From Hominimerdicola alba 8 (GTDB lineage Bacteria > Bacillota > Clostridia > Oscillospirales > Ruminococcaceae), in assembly GCF_000178155.2 (NCBI RefSeq), contig NZ_ADKM02000123.1:1-64000 (forward strand): a stretch of DNA of 64,000 bases. The letters are read 5' to 3'. Position numbers and translations under genes: made by a program. This document shows, piece by piece, positions 1 to 6,727 of the stretch (positions are counted from its first letter, which is position 1; each line of letters starts with the position of its first letter). A model generated the notes under the pieces. The model saw only the letters and a list, made by a program, of their open reading frames with translations. It did not search any database and was not told the origin of the DNA.

Positions 1-2
1 AA

Positions 3-165
3 TATAAAGGAAGATACACAAAGAACTTCTAAAAAAAGTTTGATCGAAAATCCGATCGGATCTTCCCGAGAGTGTATATATAGTATAAAGGAAGATACAC
101 AAAGAACTTCTAAAAAAAGTTTGATCGAAAATCCGATTTAGTCTTCCCTTAAAAGTATATATAAT
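3..165. repeat. Two tandem copies of an 81-bp repeat
   Basis: TATAAAGGAAGATACAC begins at 3 and again at 84, and the two units stay nearly identical through TTTGATCGAAAATCCGAT, diverging only near their ends. Each unit carries GGAAGAT near its start and TCTTCCC near its end, so each can fold on itself, and each ends in TATATA-rich DNA that could serve as a promoter. It lies just upstream of the small-peptide genes. The window starts inside or at the edge of the array, so more copies may exist to the left. Confidence 0.8.
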
Positions 166-211
166 ATAAGCAGAAAAGTCAATAGTTAATAGTTAAACGG
201 AGGGATAAATC

Positions 212-295
212 ATGAAAAAGAAAATAGCGATCATAGTAATCGGTGCAGTAGCAAATACCCTGATAGACATAATTAAAGAGCTTGGTAAAAAATAG
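212..295 (+). CDS. Small hydrophobic/cationic peptide, copy 1 (27 aa)
   Basis: An ATG preceded by CGGAGGGATAAATC, a strong ribosome binding site, opens a 27-codon frame. The product starts MKKKIAIIVIGAVA and ends IDIIKELGKK: a basic start, a hydrophobic stretch of about 14 residues, an amphipathic part and a basic tail, net charge about +4. It is the first of three tandem paralogues, each with its own GGAGGGAT site. I do not recognise a family. The shape fits a leaderless bacteriocin, a type I toxin-like membrane peptide or a modulin-like peptide; none of these is shown. Conservation between copies and the good ribosome sites are the argument that it is translated. Confidence 0.6.
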   Translation: MKKKIAIIVIGAVANTLIDIIKELGKK

Positions 296-307
296 GAGGG
301 ATAGATC

Positions 308-391
308 ATGAAAAAGAAAATAGCGATCATAGTAATCGGTGTAGTAGAAAATACCCTGATAGACATAATTAAAGAACTTGGTAAAAAATAG
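308..391 (+). CDS. Small hydrophobic/cationic peptide, copy 2 (27 aa)
   Basis: This frame differs from copy 1 by A-to-V and A-to-E changes in the middle (IGVVENTL instead of IGAVANTL) and is otherwise identical in protein. It has the same length and the same AGGAGGGATAGATC ribosome site, which overlaps the stop region of copy 1. The 12-nt spacing between copies and the tandem arrangement indicate duplication of a gene-plus-ribosome-site cassette of 96 bp. Function is unknown; it is presumably co-transcribed with copies 1 and 3. Confidence 0.6.
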   Translation: MKKKIAIIVIGVVENTLIDIIKELGKK

Positions 392-403
392 GAGGGATAG
401 ATC

Positions 404-502
404 ATGAAAAAGACAATAGCGATCATAGTAATCGGTGTAGTAGAAAAGATCTTAATAGACGTAGTCGAAGAACTCAGCAAAAAACGGAGGGATAAAACAT
501 GA
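404..502 (+). CDS. Small hydrophobic/cationic peptide, copy 3, divergent (32 aa)
   Basis: The third paralogue begins MKKTIAIIVIGVVEK like the others but diverges in the second half (ILIDVVEELSKK) and has a five-residue basic extension, RRDKT. The stop codon TGA at 500-502 overlaps the ATG of the next gene at 499 (ATGA), so the two are probably translationally coupled. The GGAGGGAT site that would close a copy 3 of the usual length has become coding sequence here and also serves as ribosome site for the following gene. This ties the peptides and the 89-residue gene into one transcription unit. Confidence 0.6.
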   Translation: MKKTIAIIVIGVVEKILIDVVEELSKKRRDKT

Positions 503-768
503 TGAACGACAAAATCGAAAAAATAATAATAAATGAGGTGAAAGAAATGGGGATAAAAGTTTGTGACACGATAATAGAATGCGTGAAAAATGGCAATGAT
601 ACAAAGATAATCTGTTCGGAGCATGAAAAAGATGCAAAAATAGCTTGTTCTGAGCGGATAAAAGAAAGCATTGCTATCGAAGAGTCGGAAAAAACCAAAC
701 GTACAGAACATCACTGGAGATGGATAAACAATATCAGCAGTACATTATGTAGTATGATCACACGTTAA
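499..768 (+). CDS. Hypothetical protein, copy 1 of a tandem pair (89 aa)
   Basis: The ATG overlaps the stop of the third small peptide and sits 8 nt after a CGGAGGG ribosome site. The product is hydrophilic with a helical, charged N-terminal half (KIEKIIINEVKEMG), four cysteines and a conserved C-terminal block with HHWRWINNISS. No signal peptide or membrane segment is evident. The protein is nearly identical to the one at 828-1094 from residue 20 onward, so the pair arose by recent tandem duplication. I do not recognise the family. Because of the coupling, it could be an immunity, antitoxin or regulatory partner of the small peptides, which is inference. Confidence 0.6.
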   Translation: MMNDKIEKIIINEVKEMGIKVCDTIIECVKNGNDTKIICSEHEKDAKIACSERIKESIAIEESEKTKRTEHHWRWINNISSTLCSMITR

Positions 769-827
769 CAGCGGAGTTGAATAATGAAAGAAGTTAAGGA
801 TATTGAAATCAGAAAGGCGTGAAAAAT

Positions 828-1094
828 ATGAGTGATGAAAACAAAAAATTATTGATCGATTCTGTAAGGGAAATAGGGATAAAAGTTTGTGACACGATAA
901 TAGAGTGCGTGAAAAATGGCAATGATACAAAGATAATCTGCTCGGGGCATGAAAAAGATGCAAAAATAGCTTGTTCTGAGCGGATAAAAGAAAGCATTTC
1001 TATCGAAGAGTCGGAAAAAACCAAACGTACAGAACATCACTGGAGATGGATAAACAATATCAGCAGTACATTATGTAGTATGATCACACGTTAA
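828..1094 (+). CDS. Hypothetical protein, copy 2 of a tandem pair (88 aa)
   Basis: This is the second copy of the gene at 499-768. From GIKVCDTIIECVKNG on, the two proteins differ at only a few positions (for example SEHEK versus SGHEK), while the first ~18 residues (MSDENKKLLIDSVRE here) differ. I chose ATG 828 because AGAAAGG at 811-817 gives a 10-nt spacing; the in-frame GTG at 819 would be only 1 nt from it. The divergent N-termini with near-identical C-terminal blocks suggest that partner specificity, if any, lies in the N-terminus. Function is unknown. Confidence 0.6.
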   Translation: MSDENKKLLIDSVREIGIKVCDTIIECVKNGNDTKIICSGHEKDAKIACSERIKESISIEESEKTKRTEHHWRWINNISSTLCSMITR

Positions 1095-1146
1095 CAACGG
1101 AGTCGAAAGAAGTTAAGGATATTGAAATCAGAAAGGCGTGAAAAAT

Positions 1147-1362
1147 ATGGTAGTAATGAATAAAAAAGGTGAGGTCGTGATCGCACATCACGGCAAGAAA
1201 GAACTCAGTGTAAAGCTTTGCAAAGACGGCATCAGAACACTGTCGGGACTTGGTTACAAATCCTTTTATCTGTACAATAAAGATATGTATGTCAAAGCAA
1301 AAGATAAATTCTATGTTAGTGAAAATATGCAGTTCACATTAATAAGGATCGAGAGAATCTAA
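1147..1362 (+). CDS. Hypothetical protein (71 aa)
   Basis: The gene carries the same upstream leader (AGAAAGGC then ATG 10 nt later) as the duplicated gene before it, which favours ATG 1147 over the GTG at 1138. The product is basic and starts with a beta-rich stretch (GEVVIAHHGKKELSVKLC) followed by GIRTLSGLGYKSFYLYNKDMYVKAKDKFYV. It has no membrane segment. I do not recognise the family. The position suggests that it is the fifth or sixth cistron of the small-peptide operon; the terminator at 1550 closes the unit. Confidence 0.55.
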   Translation: MVVMNKKGEVVIAHHGKKELSVKLCKDGIRTLSGLGYKSFYLYNKDMYVKAKDKFYVSENMQFTLIRIERI

Positions 1363-1370
1363 AAAAGGCT

Positions 1371-1439
1371 ATGAAAGAGATAGGTGCCAAGTTTGAAGAT
1401 GATGGAACAATAGATGAATCTTTTAAGGCAGCTGTTTAG
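1371..1439 (+). CDS. Possible 22-residue peptide gene
   Basis: A short frame starts 9 nt after the stop of the previous gene and encodes an acidic peptide, MKEIGAKFEDDGTIDESFKA. AAAAAAGG lies just before the ATG and is a poor to fair ribosome site. The sequence looks like the C-terminal end of a larger protein, so it may be a remnant rather than a gene. Nothing else supports it. Confidence 0.25.
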   Translation: MKEIGAKFEDDGTIDESFKAAV

Positions 1440-1466
1440 CCTGTGCAAAATGTAGGAGATACTAAA

Positions 1467-1541
1467 ATGTCTATTGAGGAAAAATGGGCTGACTTTGACA
1501 AAAAAGCTTCTCTGTTGGGCGGTATACCAGCTAAATGGTAA
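1467..1541 (+). CDS. Possible 24-residue peptide gene
   Basis: TAGGAGATACTAAA precedes the ATG, a strong ribosome site with 8-9 nt spacing, and the frame ends just before the operon terminator. The product starts MSIEEKWADFDKK and ends GGIPAKW, hydrophilic with a Gly-Gly near the C-terminus. The good ribosome site argues for translation; no family is recognised. It could equally be the end of a decayed gene. Confidence 0.35.
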   Translation: MSIEEKWADFDKKASLLGGIPAKW

Positions 1542-1549
1542 AAAATAAG

Positions 1550-1577
1550 GGGCTGTGTGAAACAGCCCTTGTTCTTT
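1550..1577 (+). terminator. Intrinsic terminator of the small-peptide operon
   Basis: GGGCTGT and ACAGCCC form a 7-bp stem with a 5-nt loop (1550-1568), followed by TTGTTCTTTT. It lies 9 nt after the last possible reading frame of the 5' operon. Confidence 0.75.
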
Positions 1578-1881
1578 TGCTTATTGACAAATCCTGCATA
1601 CCGCCATATCTTTTTGTATCATAATGAAAGTCTCCGAGTTTATCGGGGACTTTTTTGATTTGTGAAACAGTGCGATAAAATATGCCTGTATGTTAAGACA
1701 TCGTGTAAGACACCCCATCAGACACCCTCAAACGCCTATGTTAAGCCTTTTGTACGTCGGTACGCCATATTTTATAATTCTTATATAAAATATAATATAC
1801 TATATATAGAGCCTAAATATTATATATAAAAGATACAATGCAATAAGAGATATTGCGGAGAGGGTACATTTAAAGGTATAA
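1578..1881. other. Non-coding stretch with one further hairpin
   Basis: A second terminator-like hairpin, AAGTCTCCGA with TCGGGGACTT followed by TTTTT, lies at 1628-1656 on the plus strand, perhaps backing up the first. The remainder is AT-rich and shows no convincing gene or RNA on either strand. Confidence 0.5.
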
Positions 1882-1917
1882 AACAAGCCGTGCAGTTTGA
1901 ATGCTACACGGCTTGTT
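1882..1917 (-). terminator. Terminator of the two-component operon
   Basis: AACAAGCCGTG and CACGGCTTGTT form a perfect 11-bp stem with a 14-nt loop. On the minus strand the stem is followed by TTTTATAC. It lies 47 nt beyond the histidine kinase stop codon. Confidence 0.75.
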
Positions 1918-1964
1918 CTCGTAATTTGGAGTGATTGGTGTTGTATGTGAGCAGAGAACTGACA

Positions 1965-3029
1965 TCATAACAGTGGCAAAAACAATTTTATTACCGGGTG
2001 TTTATTTATGTTTGTGATTTCAACAGAACCGCCGTCCATCTCAAATACTTTTTTTACATACATTATCTGTGCTATAAAACGTATATCAGCAGTATTTTCA
2101 CAGATACATTCCATCGAAGATGACCGTTTGTTCTGAATAAGTATCTGAGGTTTAAACGGTTCACCCATACTTTTTATTGTAAAAATGCAACTGTCACGTT
2201 CAAGAGATATTTCTGAACGTATATCGATTTCACTATTGTTTGTATATTTCTGAAAACATCTGACAGCTATATTCACCGCACGTAAGGTCTCAGATATATA
2301 TATTCTAACGGTTTTTGATGTATCATAAGGGATATTATTATGCTCAGAAATATGTGTTCCCGAAAATACCAATATATCTTGCTGAATATCGTTAAAAAGC
2401 TGTCGTATAGGATACTCGCTCATATCATACCTTTGCAAACAAAGTATGTTAAGATATTGAATCAGATTATTGATAAAATATGATGAGTCGATCAATGCAG
2501 AACTTATATCTTTAAGATAATTACGCTGTTCCTCATTTAAAATTGACTCATATAACATATCGATATTTCCTTGTGTTACAGTTAAGCGTGATTTGATATC
2601 ATGTGAAGATATGGAGGTCAAGAACATTAATTGATTTCTAAGTTCGATTTCTTTGCTGTATTTACTGTATAGCTTTTCTCTGTATTTTTTAAAAGAACCG
2701 TTGATTTCTGATATTTCCGAAATGTAAAAGTATTTATGCCGATCTGAATCAATTTGCAGGTAATTATTACAATTATCCAATAAGTGTTTTATCTCAACGT
2801 GTATAAACCTGAAAAGCAGGAATGAATTAACTATAACTATTCCCAAAAAGGTGATTAACAATACCAATAATTCGCTTTCTAAAGAGAAAACGGCATAAAT
2901 ATGATTCTTATCTATTTTTATACTAAAATAGTAGAATGCAGTATGAAGTATGATAAAAATCACCACGATTTGTATCAGTGTACGTATCAATGCTTTGTAT
3001 ATCAGACTCTTGAACTGCATTTTTTCCAA
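1965..3029 (-). CDS. Membrane histidine kinase with a degenerate ATP-binding domain
   Basis: The protein has two membrane segments (about residues 13-37 and 54-73) with only a short extracellular loop, a linker, and a phosphoacceptor helix with SSHDIKSRLT, predicted phospho-His at residue 143. The C-terminal half should be a GHKL ATPase, but the N-box stretch reads RAVNIAVRCFQKYT, with Cys where the Mg-binding Asn is expected. The G1 position reads IKSMGEP, with Ser for Asp. The gene overlaps the response regulator by 28 bp. The start is uncertain: TTG 3029 has a GGAGGG site 5 nt away, while ATG 3020 is 14 nt away. Short-loop kinases of this kind often accompany peptide-antibiotic clusters; its link to the adjacent lasso cluster is inference. 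Confidence 0.8.
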   Translation of the reverse strand: MEKMQFKSLIYKALIRTLIQIVVIFIILHTAFYYFSIKIDKNHIYAVFSLESELLVLLITFLGIVIVNSFLLFRFIHVEIKHLLDNCNNYLQIDSDRHKYFYISEISEINGSFKKYREKLYSKYSKEIELRNQLMFLTSISSHDIKSRLTVTQGNIDMLYESILNEEQRNYLKDISSALIDSSYFINNLIQYLNILCLQRYDMSEYPIRQLFNDIQQDILVFSGTHISEHNNIPYDTSKTVRIYISETLRAVNIAVRCFQKYTNNSEIDIRSEISLERDSCIFTIKSMGEPFKPQILIQNKRSSSMECICENTADIRFIAQIMYVKKVFEMDGGSVEITNINKHPVIKLFLPLL

Positions 3030-3682
3030 CTATACCCTCCTCCCCATACCGTAAAAATTGGATCTAGACCAAAAGCTTTAAATTTCTTTCGTATCTGATA
3101 GATATATTCTGCAACGGATCTGATCTGAGTTTCAGTACTTGTCGGATATACATATTCATATATCTCTTCTGGCGAAAAAACGCGGTCAGGATTATCTGAG
3201 AGCAGTTTTATTATATGATATTCTTTTTTTGTAAGAAATAAAGAACGATCATTCATTATAACTTTATACTCTGATAATTCGAGAGATTGTCCGTTGACCA
3301 ATATGCTTTTTTTCTTTTTTAGATAACGTTCATCTCTGCGAATGTGCATTTTTACCCGTGCTCTTAATTCCCTTATACTGAATGGTTTTGAAATAAAATC
3401 ATCTCCACCTGCAGTTATACATTTTATAATATTTTCTTCATCGGTCTGGGCTGATATGAATAATATCGGGATCTTGATATCATTTCGTATCATGCGACAT
3501 ATTTCTATACCGTTATTCGGCATAATAACATCTAGAAGAACAAGATCAATTCCTAAAAAATCACAAGTATTGATCTCTTCGATAGAGTTTGCTGTGTAAA
3601 TTTCGTAACCTTCGGTTGAAAGTGCATTTTTTAACAGACGTGTAATCGTTTTGTCGTCATCTATTATTAAAATTCTATACAT
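3002..3682 (-). CDS. OmpR/PhoB-family response regulator
   Basis: A receiver domain occupies residues 1-115, with acidic pocket DDD at 8-10, phosphoacceptor Asp51 in LVLLDVIMP, and the conserved Lys in SKPF near 98. It is followed by a winged-helix DNA-binding domain (about 125-220) ending in VWGGGYSW, the position of the family's wing motif. Length (226 aa) is typical. AAAGGTAATGTT precedes the ATG. It heads a two-gene operon with the overlapping kinase. A perfect sigma-A-type promoter lies upstream, with a 22-bp palindrome against the -35 box, suggesting control by a regulator, perhaps itself. Its likely targets are its own operon and the lasso genes; that is not shown. Confidence 0.9.
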   Translation of the reverse strand: MYRILIIDDDKTITRLLKNALSTEGYEIYTANSIEEINTCDFLGIDLVLLDVIMPNNGIEICRMIRNDIKIPILFISAQTDEENIIKCITAGGDDFISKPFSIRELRARVKMHIRRDERYLKKKKSILVNGQSLELSEYKVIMNDRSLFLTKKEYHIIKLLSDNPDRVFSPEEIYEYVYPTSTETQIRSVAEYIYQIRKKFKAFGLDPIFTVWGGGYSWKKCSSRV

Positions 3683-3762
3683 AACATTACCTTTCTGCTT
3701 TAATACTTTTCTATAATTAATTTTTTTTATCTAACGTAGCATATCCGATGATTATATCAAAA

Positions 3763-3814
3763 ATTATACCATTTAAATAGAGCAGTGTCAATAATACAAA
3801 TCTAGATTTGTATT
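3763..3814 (-). promoter_or_regulatory. Promoter of the two-component operon with an adjacent 22-bp palindrome
   Basis: On the minus strand TTGACA (3791-3786), a 17-bp spacer and TATAAT (3768-3763) form a consensus promoter. One base upstream of the -35 box lies a perfect palindrome, AATACAAATCTAGATTTGTA plus TT (3793-3814). A dyad at this position is typical of an activator site, but could also be a repressor site. Confidence 0.75.
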
Positions 3815-3901
3815 GAATTAACTTAAAAATATTATATTTATAAAGTTTGTTTTAACGTTATATACAAACGATTTCCGTTGAATATAGGCAAAACTATGTA
3901 T

Positions 3902-3935
3902 AAAAAAGCGACTAAGATCACATTCTCTTAGTCGC
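3902..3935 (-). terminator. Terminator of the lasso-peptide operon
   Basis: GCGACTAAGA and TCTTAGTCGC form a perfect 10-bp stem (3908-3935) with an 8-nt loop. On the minus strand it is followed by TTTTTTA. It lies about 290 nt after the stop of the exporter gene. Confidence 0.75.
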
Positions 3936-4223
3936 ATAATGTTTTTGGTATCTGAATTTTAATTTGTTGCAAAACACAAAATATGAAGTCTCCTTCTTTC
4001 ATGTTTGATCGCTGTTAAGCCAAGTATGTCAGCGGGATAACCATATAGATTTTTAATGACAGTAGTCAGAAAACTTCTATATTTTGTTTTTGTCACAAGG
4101 GTAAGACTTTAATAAAGTATCCGAAAAAGCTATTATTTCACAGACACGATCTACGGCTGACTATTTGAAATGCGGTGCTGTTTGCTCTGAATATACGCAA
4201 TAGCAAGATCTTGAAGTTTCAGG
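3936..4223. other. Non-coding 3' region of the lasso operon
   Basis: No gene is seen on either strand, and the minus strand has almost no ATG here. TGTCAGCGGGATAACCATAT at 4027-4046 matches the right end of the 117-163 bp repeat family found elsewhere in the window, without a recognisable left end, so it is probably a decayed element. Confidence 0.5.
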
Positions 4224-6467
4224 TTACTTTACAAGCATTTGTTCTTTAGCAAGTTCATAGTACAGCGGTACTGTTTTGATAAGTTCACTGTGATTGCCGC
4301 TGCCAACTATTCTGCCATGTTCAAGCACATATATAATGTCAGCATCCATTGTAGTTGAGAGCCTGTGTGCGACCATTATTATTGTTTTGATTCCCCTCAG
4401 TTCGTCGACCACATTCTTAATTATTCTCTCGTTTAGACTGTCAAGGTTTGAAGTTAGTTCATCAAGTATTATAATATCTGAATCTGACAGTAATGCTCTT
4501 GCCATAGCAAGTCTTTGTTTTTCCCCTCCCGACAATTCAGATGCATTTTCATCAATGACCGAGTACAAACCTTTGAAACGTGAGTTTATAAGATATGAAA
4601 GATTTACCTTTTCAAGTGCACAGATACACTTTTCTTCAGTAATATCTTTGTTGCCCAAGCTGAGGTTATCATATATAGTTCCGCTTATCAGCGGTGCATT
4701 TTGTTCTATATATGTTATCTTATCTCTTAGTTCTTCTCTTGCCATTGTGTGATAGTCCTTGCCAAATATGGATATACTGCCGTTGCTTATCTCATAAAAT
4801 CTTTCGATCAACTGCAAAACTGTGCTTTTACCCGCACCTGACGGACCGACTATGGCAACACATTCACCTTTTTTTATAGAGAATGATACATCTCTAAGTA
4901 TCAGGTTTTCATCATACTCTTCTGTTTTTTGTCCTAGCACATGTTCAGCATATGAAAACGTCACATTATTGAAACATACTGCATTAACACTATCATATTT
5001 TTTATTATTATCAATGACAATATCAAATTGATCTTCCAGTGGCAGTGAATTAATTTCTTTGATACGTTTTAATGCGCCGACTGAATCAGCAAGTGTTGAA
5101 ATAGTAGAGAATATCTGCTGAAAAGGTGCTATTGCTATATACAGAAGGAGTACAAAAGACATCAGGTCAGCAACCGACATTGAGCCGTTTGTTACTCGCA
5201 CACCACCTATTCCGATAACCGCAAGCCCACAGATTTGCAACCCAAGATTTGATACAGGTGTCATAAGAGCTTGGTATTTGGCAAGTTTTAAACTGCAATT
5301 TTTGACATTTTCGGCTTCAGAGATGGTTTTGCTCAGTTCGTTTTTAGTTTCATTTGTTGATCGAATGGTCTTTATACCATGTAAGCAGTTTCCGAGTTTT
5401 CCGCTGAGTTTTCCCATGCTTCTCTGTGCATCGTAGCTTGCTCCCTGAATTATTCCTGAAAGTACTGCTATAAGAACAAAAGAAACGGCTATGGATAGCA
5501 AAGTCACGAGAAAAAGTGTAAAATCTTTCAGTAGCAATCCTATTGATGCACCTACGGCAAGAAGCACACCGCTCGATAGAGCAACAGCAGACTGGATCAG
5601 CCCTGCTCTCAGCTTTGCTGTATCACCTGTCATTCTGCTGATAAGATCTCCCGACGGCCATTTTGAGTAATTCGATATTGGCAAACAAAGAATATGACTT
5701 ATCAGTTCTTTACGTGAGCGAAAAACTGCTTCCTCGCTTATCATTTGAAGAATGTAATACTGTATAGTCGTTATTATCGTAGATACAATTATTACACCTA
5801 TAAGTATATATAATTTAGTATCTCTGATATTGCCACTGCCCACATTGCTTATCAAATCAGAAACAAGTTCAGGCTGTATCAGTGTAAGCAGTGAGGACAT
5901 GATGCCAAGTATCATGACAAGTATGAAATATGTTTTTTTGTCAGCAACAATTGAAAACATATCTCGTATTCTAACATGGATCGTATCAGTGTTTTCAGCA
6001 TTTTTCACACCGTTTTCATTGATTTCTTCTTTATCTCCATTTTTTATAGCAGCATCATCAGGGGTCTTTATCACCTTTACAAAATCAGCAACCTCTCTTG
6101 GCTCTCCGACAGGTCTTTCGTGTACTTCTACCCATGCGTGTGCTCTGAAAGGATCCATGCAGTATCCTGAACACCAGCTTACTCTCTTACCTTTTAGAGC
6201 AAGTAACACGGTAACAGCAATTGAACGTTTAAGGCATCTGTCCTGATTACGGCATTTCTTACTTACAAAACATACTGCACCTCTTGCGTTTTCTGACTCT
6301 TTCAATGATGCAATCGGCTTATTTCTTGTTATATCAGTCAGTATTTTTTCTATCTTTTCAGGTGAGAACAATAGCAGCGGTGCAGATACAATAACAGCGA
6401 TGAATGCTGTCAGTTTTAGTCTGAATCCGACATTGATATACCTTTCTTGTGTAAGTTGAATATCCAT
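4224..6467 (-). CDS. Lasso leader peptidase fused to an ABC exporter (B2-D fusion)
   Basis: Residues about 15-130 carry the pattern of the McjB-type transglutaminase-like leader peptidase: RCLKRS with Cys78 as likely nucleophile and DPFRAHAWVEV with His110. Residues about 170-480 form an exporter membrane domain with several hydrophobic segments. The C-terminal nucleotide-binding domain has Walker A GPSGAGKST (about 540), signature LSGGEKQR and Walker B IIILDE. The fusion joins removal of the leader with export of the matured lasso peptide. A lysine-, glutamate- and asparagine-rich linker (about 140-165) separates the two parts. The start abuts the stop of the PqqD-like gene, so translation is probably coupled. 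Leader peptidase and exporter are usually separate proteins; the fusion is read directly from one uninterrupted frame. Confidence 0.85.
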   Translation of the reverse strand: MDIQLTQERYINVGFRLKLTAFIAVIVSAPLLLFSPEKIEKILTDITRNKPIASLKESENARGAVCFVSKKCRNQDRCLKRSIAVTVLLALKGKRVSWCSGYCMDPFRAHAWVEVHERPVGEPREVADFVKVIKTPDDAAIKNGDKEEINENGVKNAENTDTIHVRIRDMFSIVADKKTYFILVMILGIMSSLLTLIQPELVSDLISNVGSGNIRDTKLYILIGVIIVSTIITTIQYYILQMISEEAVFRSRKELISHILCLPISNYSKWPSGDLISRMTGDTAKLRAGLIQSAVALSSGVLLAVGASIGLLLKDFTLFLVTLLSIAVSFVLIAVLSGIIQGASYDAQRSMGKLSGKLGNCLHGIKTIRSTNETKNELSKTISEAENVKNCSLKLAKYQALMTPVSNLGLQICGLAVIGIGGVRVTNGSMSVADLMSFVLLLYIAIAPFQQIFSTISTLADSVGALKRIKEINSLPLEDQFDIVIDNNKKYDSVNAVCFNNVTFSYAEHVLGQKTEEYDENLILRDVSFSIKKGECVAIVGPSGAGKSTVLQLIERFYEISNGSISIFGKDYHTMAREELRDKITYIEQNAPLISGTIYDNLSLGNKDITEEKCICALEKVNLSYLINSRFKGLYSVIDENASELSGGEKQRLAMARALLSDSDIIILDELTSNLDSLNERIIKNVVDELRGIKTIIMVAHRLSTTMDADIIYVLEHGRIVGSGNHSELIKTVPLYYELAKEQMLVK

Positions 6468-6727
6468 CAGGCTATACCTGCCTTTTTCAGAGAGAAAAGA
6501 AATTCAGTAACATCAGTTCGTGCCTGATTTTTACTGATATTGAATTGTTCTGCCACAGCATCAATAATCTCGTCAGTATTTTTCCCTTTGCTTAACAGCT
6601 GTATTATGTAAGTACCCACATTGTTTGTCTGAAAATATATTCCATGCGTCTTATCAAATATTATAGCACCGTTTTCCTGCTCAGTAATCTTCAATTCAAC
6701 TTTTCTTTTAAACAATCCCATTATCAA
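6467..6727 (-). CDS. PqqD-like RiPP recognition element (lasso B1)
   Basis: This 86-residue protein has the size and pattern of the PqqD fold: three short beta strands (VELKITEQENGAIIFD, YFQTNNVG) then helices (YIIQLLSKGKNTDEIIDAVAEQFN). In lasso clusters the stand-alone B1 protein binds the precursor leader and delivers it to peptidase and cyclase. The gene lies between cyclase and peptidase-exporter, overlapping the cyclase stop by 4 nt and adjoining the exporter start, the usual tight packing of these genes. MGLFKRK at residue 3 is an alternative start. Confidence 0.85.
   Translation of the reverse strand: MIMGLFKRKVELKITEQENGAIIFDKTHGIYFQTNNVGTYIIQLLSKGKNTDEIIDAVAEQFNISKNQARTDVTEFLFSLKKAGIA

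Larger units (their letters stand above)
499..1149. repeat. Tandem gene duplication of about 320-326 bp
   Basis: The segment from about 540 to 820 is repeated from about 866 to 1140 with more than 90% identity by eye. The repeat includes the gene body and the downstream leader GATATTGAAATCAGAAAGGC, which precedes both the second copy and the next gene at 1147. A 7-nt deletion after the second copy changes the offset from 326 to 319. The near identity implies a recent event or ongoing homogenisation. Confidence 0.8.

Noticed and set aside
193-1040. Minus-strand frames of 61-173 codons in the left AT-rich region
   Set aside because: They are Phe/Ile/Ser-rich antisense translations of the repeated plus-strand genes and lack ribosome sites.
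499-1094. Toxin-antitoxin naming of the small-peptide cluster
   Set aside because: Gene arrangement is suggestive, but no family resemblance to a known type I or II pair is visible, so I did not name it as such in the annotation.
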